DNA from: an uncultured Gammaproteobacteria bacterium
GTDB taxonomy: Bacteria; Pseudomonadota; Gammaproteobacteria; Pseudomonadales; Azotimanducaceae_A
DNA: 8,810 bases
NCBI GenBank assembly: GCA_913041025.1
Contig: CAJWGQ010000121.1
Location: 1 to 8,810 of the forward strand
Reading direction: 5' to 3'
Position numbers and translations under genes: made by a program. Positions 1 to 6,738 of the stretch are shown here, piece after piece (position 1 is the stretch's first letter; each line of letters begins with the position of its first letter). The notes below the pieces were generated by a model that did no database searches, was not told where the DNA came from, and worked only from the letters and a program-made list of their open reading frames with translations.

Positions 1-249
1 ATCGCCGGAATGATACCGGACGGAGCGAGCTCATGGTCCGGAGGCATGAATCAGGACATCAGTGTTACCCTGGACACTGAGGGTGTGTACGTCTACCAGT
101 GCGACCCGCACGCAATGATGGCGATGGTCGGGGTGATCCAGGTAGGAGATCCGGTGAACTTGGAGGCAGTCAAGTCGCAGGCGGGCTCAAAGAAGGGTGG
201 ATTCGTTATGAACCAGTCTCGGCTTGACGACTATCTCTCTCAGCTTTAG
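1..249 (+). CDS. Pseudoazurin (type 1 copper protein), 3' part
   Basis: This is the C-terminal 82 codons of a cupredoxin, open at the left edge. The reading frame starts at base 1, and the ATG at base 10 is internal. Counting from the first codon in the window, C34, H37 and M42 lie in the stretch YQCDPHAMMAMVGVIQVGD. They match the Cys-x2-His-x4-Met copper loop of pseudoazurins, and the fourth ligand, an upstream His, lies outside the window. The preceding GMIPDGA and the following NLEAVK are also typical of pseudoazurins. The canonical HYGMGMVG is here HAMMAMVG, so two glycines near the copper are replaced. In this family the protein is periplasmic and carries single electrons, for example to nitrite reductase or from periplasmic dehydrogenases. 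Which partner applies here is not shown. A strong terminator follows directly, so this is the last gene of its transcript. Confidence 0.88.
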   Translation: MAGMIPDGASSWSGGMNQDISVTLDTEGVYVYQCDPHAMMAMVGVIQVGDPVNLEAVKSQAGSKKGGFVMNQSRLDDYLSQL

Positions 250-269
250 GTAGCGCTGGTTAAAGTAGG

Positions 270-300
270 AAGGGCTCTGCTGAGGCAGGGCCCTTTTTTT
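270..300 (+). terminator. Rho-independent terminator after pseudoazurin
   Basis: A nine-base stem (GGGCTCTGC at 272-280 with GCAGGGCCC at 285-293, one G-U pair) closes a TGAG loop. Flanking A-T pairs extend the stem, and seven T's follow at 294-300. It lies 20 bases after the pseudoazurin stop. The minus-strand aldo/keto reductase ends at 321, so the hairpin could also stop transcription from that side, although the T-run there is poor. Confidence 0.9.
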
Positions 301-320
301 GTATTTTTTTCAGGCCTGTT

Positions 321-1337
321 TCAACCCATTGGATACATAATTTCTCCAGAGACCTGGTCAATCCGCTTGTTTGTCTCAGCGCTGATTTTCATCGGCCCCG
401 CGTCAATGATCTCTTTCATTTGACTGGCCTTCGTAGCGCCAACGATGGTGGAGGCAACGAAGTCATGCTGTTTGCTCCATGCAACTGCTAAAGTCACCGG
501 AGAGACACCTTCATCTGACGCTATCTCCATGAACGCTTTGGTAGCTGCGAGACTTTTTTCGTTCACAAAGCGTTGTGCCATTACTTTTTGTCGGTCCCCG
601 GCGTTAAGGTAGGTACTGAACCGCGCGCCCTCCGGGAGTCGTCCTTCGTTGTATTTTCCTGAGAGCACGCCTCCTCCTATGGGAGAGTAGGGGATTAGGC
701 TCACCTGCTCTTGGCGGCAGACCTGGGCGAGTTCATCTTCAAACCGACGATTGTTGAGGCTAAAATTATTTTGGATTGTCTCGTACCTTGCCACACCGCC
801 CATCTCTGAGATCATCAGGCTTTTGGTTAGCCCCCAAGCGGTCTCGTTACTGCACCCAATGATCCTGACTTTCCCGGCTTCGACCAACTCGTCCAGCGCA
901 GCCAGTGTCTCCTCGAAGGGCATCCCATGGTCCGGCCAGTGGGTTTGGTAAAGATCCACGTAATCCGTCTGAAGTTTTTCAAGGCTTGCTTCAATCGCCC
1001 TAATAATGTGGTGCCTATCTAGCGAGGTTGTGCCTTCACGGACCGCAGCTCTCATCCAGCCGTGGCTTGGGCCTGCGACCTTGGTTGCAATGATTAGAGA
1101 GTCCCTGGGTTTTGTTTTCATCCAGCGACCAAGTATTTCCTCGGTTCGGCCGGCATAGGATTTGTCTGGCGGTACTGGATACATTTCAGCGGTGTCGTAA
1201 AAGTCGATGCCGGCGTCGTAGGCTATATCCAAAATCTCAAAGGAGGCTTTCTCGTCCGCTCCAGTACCAAAGGTCATGGTTCCCATGCATATGTCGGAGA
1301 CTACGATACCGCTCTTGCCAAGCCTGTTTCTTCTCAT
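321..1337 (-). CDS. Tas-like NADP(H)-dependent aldo/keto reductase
   Basis: This encodes a 338-residue cytoplasmic oxidoreductase with the TIM-barrel aldo/keto reductase fold, reducing carbonyl compounds with NAD(P)H. The catalytic tetrad is visible as D48 and Y53 in DTAEMY, K86 in IIATKV, and H133 in LYQTHWPD. The motifs AEMYPVPP, LQTDYVDLYQ, GCSNETAWG, TIQNNFSLNNR and FVASTIVGAT resemble E. coli Tas as I remember it. The substrate cannot be told from sequence. The frame stays open up to base 1574, but I start at the ATG at 1335-1337. The fold begins there (MRRNRLGKSGIVVSDICMGT), an AGGAG lies ten bases upstream on the minus strand, and a longer form would run into the divergent quinoprotein gene. 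It shares a 113-bp upstream region with that gene. Confidence 0.9.
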   Translation of the reverse strand: MRRNRLGKSGIVVSDICMGTMTFGTGADEKASFEILDIAYDAGIDFYDTAEMYPVPPDKSYAGRTEEILGRWMKTKPRDSLIIATKVAGPSHGWMRAAVREGTTSLDRHHIIRAIEASLEKLQTDYVDLYQTHWPDHGMPFEETLAALDELVEAGKVRIIGCSNETAWGLTKSLMISEMGGVARYETIQNNFSLNNRRFEDELAQVCRQEQVSLIPYSPIGGGVLSGKYNEGRLPEGARFSTYLNAGDRQKVMAQRFVNEKSLAATKAFMEIASDEGVSPVTLAVAWSKQHDFVASTIVGATKASQMKEIIDAGPMKISAETNKRIDQVSGEIMYPMG

Positions 1338-1450
1338 CGGTTCACTGCTCCTGCTATCCTTGAAAAAATCCAGTATACCTGAAAGCTTAAAGGCTTTATC
1401 TTTAAGAAGACGATGCAAGTTTTTTCTAAGATTAGGGAGGCCGCGGGAGG
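1338..1450. promoter_or_regulatory. Divergent promoter region with 7-bp inverted repeat
   Basis: This spacer separates the divergent aldo/keto reductase and PQQ dehydrogenase starts. It holds a perfect inverted repeat, CTTAAAG (1386-1392) and CTTTAAG (1400-1406), with a seven-base gap. A second small dyad, AAAGC/GCTTT, overlaps the first. On the minus strand, TATACT (complement of 1372-1377) is a plausible -10 box for the reductase, but I find no good -35. On the plus strand no convincing promoter stands out. AGGGAGG at 1434-1440 and GGGAGG at 1445-1450 are ribosome-binding sites for the dehydrogenase. The dyad could be an operator; this is inference from symmetry and position. Confidence 0.4.
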
Positions 1451-3433
1451 ATGATGAACAAGTCTTTTTTGTTTTTATCAATAGTCGGAGTGCTTGGCCT
1501 GCCAAACACATCCATGTCTGAAAATCATGACTGGCCAGCTTACGGGAAGGGTGCCGGCGGAGGGAATTTTTCATTGGCTACAGAGATCACCCCTGAAAAT
1601 GTAAGTCAGCTCAGGCAAGCTTGGGTTCACCGGTCGGGTGATTATCACCAAGGAAACGAATGGACGAAGGATAAAGTCATTGACAGCTCACTCCAAACCA
1701 GTTTTCAAGCCACACCGATTCTGGTCGAGGACACGCTCTTTTACTGCAGCCCCTACAACAAGGTTATCGCACTTGACCCCGCAAGCGGCGAAGAAAAATG
1801 GGTGTTCGATCCGAAGATCGATCCCGAGGGGAAGGGGATCTTACATTGCCGAGGCGTGAGCAGTTGGGTAGACGATTCAATGTCTCAATCAGCCACGTGT
1901 CGACACAGAATTGTAAGCACTACGATTGAATCTGAACTGCTCTCAATTGACGCCGCGACGGGCAAGCTTTGCGAGGGCTTCGGCGCCAGTGGCCGAGTGA
2001 ATTTAAGAAGCGGCCTCGGGGATCATGACCATGGGCTTTACTACAGCACCTCACCGCCAGCGATCATCGGTGATCTGATCATCGTGGGTGGGTCAGTTGC
2101 CGACAACGTGAGTGTCGATGTGCCTGGCGGGGTGGTCAGAGCCTATGACGCGCGCTCAGGCGCACTGGTTTGGTATTGGGATCCAATTCATCCCGATCAA
2201 AAACCGGTGCTGGACGTAGACGGCTCTCAGCGCTACCAAAGGGGCACCACTAACGTTTGGTCAATTATCTCGGTTGACCCAGAGCTGAATCAGATTTACT
2301 TGCCGACGGGCAACACGTCCCCGGACAATTACGGAGGGCACCGAAACGGATCCGACTACTATTCAAGCTCAGTCGTGTCGCTTGATGCGACAACCGGCAA
2401 AGTTCTTTGGCATTTTCAGACGGTGCATCATGATGTCTGGGATTATGATGTGCCATCTCAGCCAACTTTTTACGAAATCGAAAAAGACGGAACAATAATT
2501 AAAGCACTCGCCCAAACCACAAAGATGGGGTTTGTGTTTTTGTTAAATAGAGAAAACGGAGAGCCGATCTTTCCGATTGAGGAGAGACCAGTCCCGCAAG
2601 GCGCTGTAGAAGGCGACTACGTGTCGGCTACGCAGCCTTTTCCAACCAAGCCAGCCCCATTAACATCGACTGATTTTGATCCCGAGGAGGCTTACGGATT
2701 TACGTTTTGGGATCGTGGCTACTGTAAAAGAGCTTCTTCAGAATTGAGAAACGAGGGTTTGTACACCCCCCCGTCGCTTGAGGGGAGCATGCACTACCCG
2801 AGTTCTATTGGTGGCGCGAATTGGGGCGGGCCGGCCGTAGATGCAAACCGAAAGATTTTGGTTGTTAACACCATGAATCTTGCGAGCACCATAAAAATGA
2901 TTCCTCGAGAGGATTGCGGTAAGGCTTTAAAGGTGCTTGCCAATGATAAAGTCCAAGGCGGGATGTCCGCCATCGAGGAAAATATTGGGACACCGTACTG
3001 CACATTACGTGCTTACGGTCTGATGTCGCGTTTGGGCATTCCTTGTACGAAACCGCCATGGGGGCACCTGACTGGAATTGATTTAAAAACCGGTGAACAT
3101 CTCTGGCAAGTTCCTTTAGGCACCTCAAAGGACTTGGCACCTTTCCCTTTCACTCGGATAAAGGGTGCGCCCAACATGGGCGGGCCGATGGCAACGGCCT
3201 CAGGGCTTACTTTTATTGCGGCTACTAGTGACTATTACCTAAGAGCGTTTAGCACTGAGTCAGGCAAGGAACTCGCAAAATTCAGGTTGCCCACGGGCGG
3301 TCACGCTGTCCCGATGAGTTACACGAATTTAGAAGGGAAGCAGTTTGTTGTCATTGCAGCGGGCGGACACTGGGCGATGGGATCTCCCGCGGGAGATTAT
3401 CTGGTTGCGTTTGCGTTACCAGAAACCAAATAA
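1451..3433 (+). CDS. Periplasmic PQQ-dependent dehydrogenase (glucose/quinate-type beta-propeller)
   Basis: This encodes a 660-residue quinoprotein that oxidises an alcohol or sugar in the periplasm using pyrroloquinoline quinone. Residues 1-23 look like a signal peptide (MMNK, hydrophobic FLFLSIVGVLGL, likely cut after SMS). The mature part opens with DWPAYGKGAGGGNFS and runs as repeated propeller blades ending in GDYLVAFALP. Family motifs include CRGVSSW (133-139), TSPPAIIGD, VYLPTGN-like IYLPTGN, TVHHDVWDYDVPSQP (324-338), VEGDYVSATQPF and PPWG. By alignment from memory to E. coli Gcd, D331 and K358 match its catalytic D466 and K493, with the same 27-residue spacing. The N-terminal membrane helices of Gcd are absent, and there is no CxxCH haem domain, so electrons must go to a separate carrier. 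The start may be the ATG at 1451 (AGGGAGG ten bases upstream) or the next codon, 1454. The substrate is unknown. No PQQ-synthesis gene lies in the window. Confidence 0.9.
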   Translation: MMNKSFLFLSIVGVLGLPNTSMSENHDWPAYGKGAGGGNFSLATEITPENVSQLRQAWVHRSGDYHQGNEWTKDKVIDSSLQTSFQATPILVEDTLFYCSPYNKVIALDPASGEEKWVFDPKIDPEGKGILHCRGVSSWVDDSMSQSATCRHRIVSTTIESELLSIDAATGKLCEGFGASGRVNLRSGLGDHDHGLYYSTSPPAIIGDLIIVGGSVADNVSVDVPGGVVRAYDARSGALVWYWDPIHPDQKPVLDVDGSQRYQRGTTNVWSIISVDPELNQIYLPTGNTSPDNYGGHRNGSDYYSSSVVSLDATTGKVLWHFQTVHHDVWDYDVPSQPTFYEIEKDGTIIKALAQTTKMGFVFLLNRENGEPIFPIEERPVPQGAVEGDYVSATQPFPTKPAPLTSTDFDPEEAYGFTFWDRGYCKRASSELRNEGLYTPPSLEGSMHYPSSIGGANWGGPAVDANRKILVVNTMNLASTIKMIPREDCGKALKVLANDKVQGGMSAIEENIGTPYCTLRAYGLMSRLGIPCTKPPWGHLTGIDLKTGEHLWQVPLGTSKDLAPFPFTRIKGAPNMGGPMATASGLTFIAATSDYYLRAFSTESGKELAKFRLPTGGHAVPMSYTNLEGKQFVVIAAGGHWAMGSPAGDYLVAFALPETK

Positions 3434-3444
3434 ACCTGTAAACT
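3416..3444 (+). promoter_or_regulatory. Candidate sigma-70 promoter for the transsulfuration pair
   Basis: TTACCA (3416-3421) and TAAACT (3439-3444) are 17 bases apart, each matching four of six consensus positions. The -35 box lies inside the end of the dehydrogenase gene. Transcription would begin near 3451 and give a leader of roughly 67 bases before the cystathionine beta-synthase start. This is inferred from consensus only; read-through from the dehydrogenase is equally possible. Confidence 0.3.
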
Positions 3445-3453
3445 GGGGCCGCC

Positions 3454-3489
3454 GGGTGAATTAGACCCTTCAGGGCGAAAGCCCATTTT
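3454..3489 (+). other. Small hairpins in the leader of the cystathionine genes
   Basis: Two short inverted repeats follow each other: GGGT (3454-3457) with ACCC (3465-3468), and GGGC (3473-3476) with GCCC (3481-3484) around a GAAA tetraloop, followed by ATTTT. Each stem is only four pairs. They may form a weak terminator for the dehydrogenase gene or a structured leader for the next gene. They do not match any riboswitch class I recognise. Confidence 0.3.
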
Positions 3490-3517
3490 GGTCAACAAAA
3501 AAAATGGAAGACAAGAT

Positions 3518-4900
3518 ATGCAATCTGTCAGTGAGTCGGTAATCGACTTAATAGGAAACACGCCGATCGTCAAACTTAAGAGCTTTGACGTGGGCGAATG
3601 CGAGTTATTCGTCAAGCTTGAAAATCAAAACCCAGGCGGCTCGATTAAGGATCGAATCGGATTGTCGATCATTGAAGAAGCTGAGAAGTCTGGGGAGCTC
3701 AAACCAGGCGGCACAATCATAGAAGCGACGGCGGGAAACACCGGGATCGGCTTGGCGTTGGTCGCAGCCATAAAAGGTTATAAACTAGTACTGGTTATCC
3801 CCGATAAAATGAGCAGGGAGAAAATCCTTCATCTTCAAGGCCTGGGCACTGAGGTAGTGATTACACGCTCAGACGTTGCTAAGGGTCATCCTGATTACTA
3901 CCAAGACCTGGCGCTTAAGATCGCAAGTGAGAGACCGGGAAGTTTTTTAGCCAACCAATTTTCAAATCCTGCGAACGCGCTCGCACACAAGACCACAACA
4001 GCGCCTGAGATTTGGTCTCAGATGGATCATGACGTTGATGCGGTAGTCGCTGGAGTTGGTTCTGGAGGAACCGTTGCAGGGATCGCTGAATACATGAAAT
4101 CGCAGAACCCAGAATTTAAGATGATTGTTGCCGATCCTGAGGGCTCTATTGTTGCAGACGCAGTCAACACTGGGGAATTTGAGTACGATGGAGGCTCATG
4201 GTTAGTCGAAGGGATTGGGGAAGATTTTATTCCTTCCAATGTCGAGTTAGCGATGCTCGATGAGGGCGTTGTGGTGTCTGATGCGGAAGCATTTTCAGTG
4301 GTGCGCCAGATGCTTGAAGAGGAAGGTATTTTAGCGGGTTCCTCGAGCGGCACACTGATCGCCGGCGCGATCAAGTGGTGTAAGATGCAAAAAACACCAA
4401 AGCGGGTCGTGACCTTCGTTTGTGATACCGGCAATAAATATCTGTCGAAGGCATTCAATTCAGCCTGGTTAAAGGACAACGGATTGCTGTCAGACGTATC
4501 GCAGGGAAATCTTTCTGATCTCATCAGCAGGCGTTTTGACAAGGGCGACATGATTAAGGTCAACGAAGACGACACCCTGCTCACAGCGTTCAAGAGGATG
4601 CGTGCAGATGATGTCTCTCAGCTGCCAGTGATGAGTGAAAACAACTTGGTGGGGATTGTTGACGAGGAAGATATCATGCTCAACGTCTACCGGAACGAGC
4701 AGCTTTTTTCTCAGCCCGTTAGCTCCGTTATGGTGACCAAGCTCGAGACACTCCAAGTCAGCGACGACGAAGCGAAACTGTACGAAACTTTGGCGAATGG
4801 CAAGGTCGCAATCATTCGCGACGGCGATGCGTTCTTAGGGTTCATTACCAAAGTGGATTTGATCAACCAATATAAAACGACTTTTGTGGCGAATAATTAA
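3518..4900 (+). CDS. cbs: Cystathionine beta-synthase with C-terminal CBS domain pair
   Basis: This encodes a 460-residue cytoplasmic PLP enzyme that joins homocysteine and serine into cystathionine, the first step of reverse transsulfuration. Residues 5-320 are the fold-type II catalytic domain. K44 in NPGGSIKDR binds PLP, TAGNTG (71-76) is the substrate loop, GSGGT (181-185) binds the cofactor phosphate, and SSSGT (275-279) is conserved. Residues about 336-452 form two CBS domains, which in this family sense adenosyl ligands. The second has the full ribose-binding signature G441-F-I-T444-x-x-D447. The first has Asp in place of the Ser/Thr (G379 to D385). There is no N-terminal haem-binding extension as in animal enzymes. 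The ATG at 3518 has GGAAG seven bases upstream and begins just before the conserved DLIGNTP. An upstream in-frame TTG (3488) adds only a basic tail. A plain cysteine synthase is less likely because of the CBS domains and the downstream partner gene. Confidence 0.92.
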   Translation: MQSVSESVIDLIGNTPIVKLKSFDVGECELFVKLENQNPGGSIKDRIGLSIIEEAEKSGELKPGGTIIEATAGNTGIGLALVAAIKGYKLVLVIPDKMSREKILHLQGLGTEVVITRSDVAKGHPDYYQDLALKIASERPGSFLANQFSNPANALAHKTTTAPEIWSQMDHDVDAVVAGVGSGGTVAGIAEYMKSQNPEFKMIVADPEGSIVADAVNTGEFEYDGGSWLVEGIGEDFIPSNVELAMLDEGVVVSDAEAFSVVRQMLEEEGILAGSSSGTLIAGAIKWCKMQKTPKRVVTFVCDTGNKYLSKAFNSAWLKDNGLLSDVSQGNLSDLISRRFDKGDMIKVNEDDTLLTAFKRMRADDVSQLPVMSENNLVGIVDEEDIMLNVYRNEQLFSQPVSSVMVTKLETLQVSDDEAKLYETLANGKVAIIRDGDAFLGFITKVDLINQYKTTFVANN

Positions 4901-4901
4901 T

Positions 4902-6077
4902 ATGACAAAGACAACTGGAAAGGAATACCGTTTTGCCACTAAGGCGATCCACTCCGGCCAAGAGCCGGACTCGGCAACCGGCGCAGTGATAGTGCCCATC
5001 TATGCAACGTCAACCTATGCTCAGGAGAGCCCAGGTCAGTTCAAAGGTTTCGATTATTCGCGCACCGCCAACCCTACGAGGCAATCCCTAGAGGAATGCA
5101 TGGCCGACTTAGAGGGAGGAAGCAAGGCTTTTGCGTTTGCCTCAGGAATGGCTGCAACGGCGACGGTCTTAGAGCTGCTCGATTCGGGAGATCACGTCAT
5201 TAGTATGGACGATCTCTATGGCGGCACTTATCGTTTGTTCGAGAATGTTAGAAAAAGATCATCGAACCTCGAGTTTTCTTTTGTTGACTTAAGCAACATC
5301 GAAACCCTTAAAGAAAATCTAAAGCCCAACACAAAAATGATATGGGTAGAAAGTCCCTCGAACCCTCTGCTTAAGGTAGTAGATTTAAAAAGAGTGAGCG
5401 AGTTCGCAAAAGAAAATAACTTGCTCTGTGTTTGCGACAACACGTTTTGCTCGCCCTTTGTCCAGCGGCCTTTAGATTTAGGTTTTGATATCGTTGTTCA
5501 CTCAGCAACTAAATACCTCAATGGGCACTCTGATGTTGTTGGCGGGATGGCCATATGCTCAGAAGCAAATACTGATCTTGCTGAACGTTTAGGGTTTCTC
5601 TCAAACTCGGTCGGATCCATAATGAGTCCCTTTGATAGCTTTTTGGTCCTTCGAAGCTTGAAAACTTTGTCACTTAGAATGCAACAACATTGTGAGGGTG
5701 CGTCAGAAATTGCGAATTTCTTGGATGCGCATGGCTCCGTTGAGAAGGTTTATTATCCTGGGTTGCCGGGACACATTAATCATGAAGTCGCTGCCTCACA
5801 AATGAATGGTTTTGGTGGGATGATAAGTGTCGTGATTAAGGGCGGGCTCGAGAGCGCCACAAGATTTTTGGAGAACACCAAACTATTCACGTTGGCAGAA
5901 AGTTTGGGTGGGGTTGAGAGTTTGATCGAGCATCCCGCGATCATGACACACGCCTCTATTCCAAAAGAAATAAGGGAACGCCTCGGCATCGTCGATGGGC
6001 TCGTTCGTCTTTCTGTAGGGATTGAAGCCGTCGAGGACCTAAAGGGCGATCTTGAGCATGCGTTGGGGTTTTGCTAA
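4902..6077 (+). CDS. Cystathionine gamma-lyase (Cys/Met metabolism PLP enzyme)
   Basis: This encodes a 391-residue PLP enzyme that splits cystathionine into cysteine, 2-oxobutyrate and ammonia. K204 in SATKYLNGHSDVVGG forms the Schiff base. Y52 and R54 in DYSRTANPT reach the cofactor phosphate of the neighbouring subunit. Y106 stacks on PLP, D179 in CDNTF holds the pyridine nitrogen, and R369 in LVRLSVG binds the substrate carboxylate. E339 in SLGGVES marks gamma-type enzymes rather than beta-lyase MetC. Sequence alone does not separate gamma-lyase from gamma-synthase MetB; the adjoining cystathionine beta-synthase favours the lyase. The ATG lies one base after the preceding stop, with no clear Shine-Dalgarno, so it is probably translated by coupling in one operon. 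The in-frame TTG at 4884 would overlap the upstream gene without a better site. No clear terminator follows. Confidence 0.9.
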   Translation: MTKTTGKEYRFATKAIHSGQEPDSATGAVIVPIYATSTYAQESPGQFKGFDYSRTANPTRQSLEECMADLEGGSKAFAFASGMAATATVLELLDSGDHVISMDDLYGGTYRLFENVRKRSSNLEFSFVDLSNIETLKENLKPNTKMIWVESPSNPLLKVVDLKRVSEFAKENNLLCVCDNTFCSPFVQRPLDLGFDIVVHSATKYLNGHSDVVGGMAICSEANTDLAERLGFLSNSVGSIMSPFDSFLVLRSLKTLSLRMQQHCEGASEIANFLDAHGSVEKVYYPGLPGHINHEVAASQMNGFGGMISVVIKGGLESATRFLENTKLFTLAESLGGVESLIEHPAIMTHASIPKEIRERLGIVDGLVRLSVGIEAVEDLKGDLEHALGFC

Positions 6078-6131
6078 TTCTCGCAAAAGGTTTTGACATG
6101 CTCATATTTGCAGCTTTCGATGGTTTGGCTG

Positions 6132-6159
6132 TTGAACTATTCAGCGAAGAAAATATATA
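6132..6159 (+). promoter_or_regulatory. Candidate promoter for the SnoaL-like gene
   Basis: TTGAAC (6132-6137) and TATATA (6154-6159) are spaced by 16 bases in the 121-bp gap after the gamma-lyase gene. Each matches four of six sigma-70 consensus positions, and the surroundings are AT-rich. The predicted start near 6166 gives a leader of about 33 bases with a strong GAAGGAG. A perfect TTGACA at 6093-6098 lies further upstream but has only a poor -10 partner (TTCGAT). Confidence 0.35.
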
Positions 6160-6198
6160 GTTGTTTAATATCCTGATTTCGAAGGAGTGCCATACAGA

Positions 6199-6699
6199 AT
6201 GCGCTACACTCTTGAGCAGCTCAATGATCTTGAAGATATAAAAAACGTTGCCCGACGTTATTGCAGGGGCGTGGATAGGCTAGACCCGGACGAGATGAAG
6301 TCCGCTTACTGGCCTGATGCAACCGATGATCACGGTGTCTTTGTTGGCAATGCTTGGGAATTTGTCGATCACTGTATGGTCAGTCATTTGCGTTGGAAAT
6401 CAACTTCGCATTGTATTTTTAATCATGTGATTGAGCTTGATGACAACGGACTTGAAGCCCGAGGCGAAAGCTACAACGTAAGTTATCTGCTTCAAAAAGA
6501 CTCAAACGTTTTAGACACATGGCATGGCCGTTATTTGGACCTTTACGAGAAAAGAGAAGGTGAGTGGCGCATTATCGAGCGGGTGTGTGTGCATGAGTTC
6601 ACTATGTCCGAAGCTGTCAGTGCCATGGAGATGGACGCAAGCAAGTTTCGCCAGGGTGCCTTTGACCGTCCGGCGAATAGTAGGCCCATCGGGCCCTAA
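6199..6699 (+). CDS. SnoaL-like (NTF2-fold) family protein
   Basis: This encodes a 166-residue soluble protein of the SnoaL-like/nuclear transport factor 2 superfamily, an alpha+beta cone fold whose members are cyclases, dehydratases, hydrolases or dioxygenase small subunits. Visible family signs are the N-terminal helix LNDLEDIKNVARRYCRGVDR, then DPDEMKSAYWPDATDDHG (residues 29-46). The central region has S70, H71 and N75 in TSHCIFNHVIEL, and a final strand pair covers LYEKREGEWRIIERVCVHEF. D44, H45 and H71 are polar residues in positions that could line the pocket. No signal peptide or membrane segment is present. The ATG at 6199 is chosen because AAGGAG at 6182-6187 lies eleven bases upstream; the GTG at 6187 overlaps that site and cannot use it. 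The exact reaction is unknown. It points toward the TauD-like gene, with 39 bases between the two stops. Confidence 0.8.
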   Translation: MRYTLEQLNDLEDIKNVARRYCRGVDRLDPDEMKSAYWPDATDDHGVFVGNAWEFVDHCMVSHLRWKSTSHCIFNHVIELDDNGLEARGESYNVSYLLQKDSNVLDTWHGRYLDLYEKREGEWRIIERVCVHEFTMSEAVSAMEMDASKFRQGAFDRPANSRPIGP

Positions 6700-6719
6700 T
6701 TGTTTGTTCTAAAAACAAT
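6683..6719. terminator. Weak hairpins between convergent genes
   Basis: GGCCC (6683-6687) and GGGCC (6691-6695) form a five-pair GC stem with an ATC loop, followed by the T-rich CTAATTGTTTGTTCT. The next dyad, ATTGTTT (6699-6705) with AAACAAT (6713-6719), is symmetric and AT-only. Together they may end transcription of the SnoaL-like gene and perhaps of the opposing dioxygenase gene. The first stem overlaps the last codons, and both are weak. Confidence 0.3.
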
Positions 6720-6738
6720 CATTCCGCCGAACCAGAGT

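Noticed and set aside
1338..1574. N-terminal extension of the aldo/keto reductase by 79 codons
   Set aside because: It overlaps the start of the PQQ dehydrogenase on the other strand, has no family similarity, and the internal ATG at 1337 has an AGGAG and starts the fold.
3488..3517. TTG start extending cystathionine beta-synthase
   Set aside because: No ribosome-binding site at a fitting distance, and the added residues are not family-like; the ATG at 3518 has GGAAG seven bases upstream.
3434..3517. SAM or SAH riboswitch
   Set aside because: The gap is short, and none of the conserved cores of the classes I know is recognisable.
3504..3542. 12-codon ORF (MEDKICNLSVSR) overlapping the cystathionine beta-synthase start, a possible leader peptide
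   Set aside because: It has no Shine-Dalgarno and only one Cys codon, and chance ORFs of this size are common.
4027..4593. 188-codon minus-strand open frame
   Set aside because: It lies wholly inside the cystathionine beta-synthase gene, is low-complexity (Ser/Thr/Pro-rich) and resembles no family; it is a shadow of the real frame.
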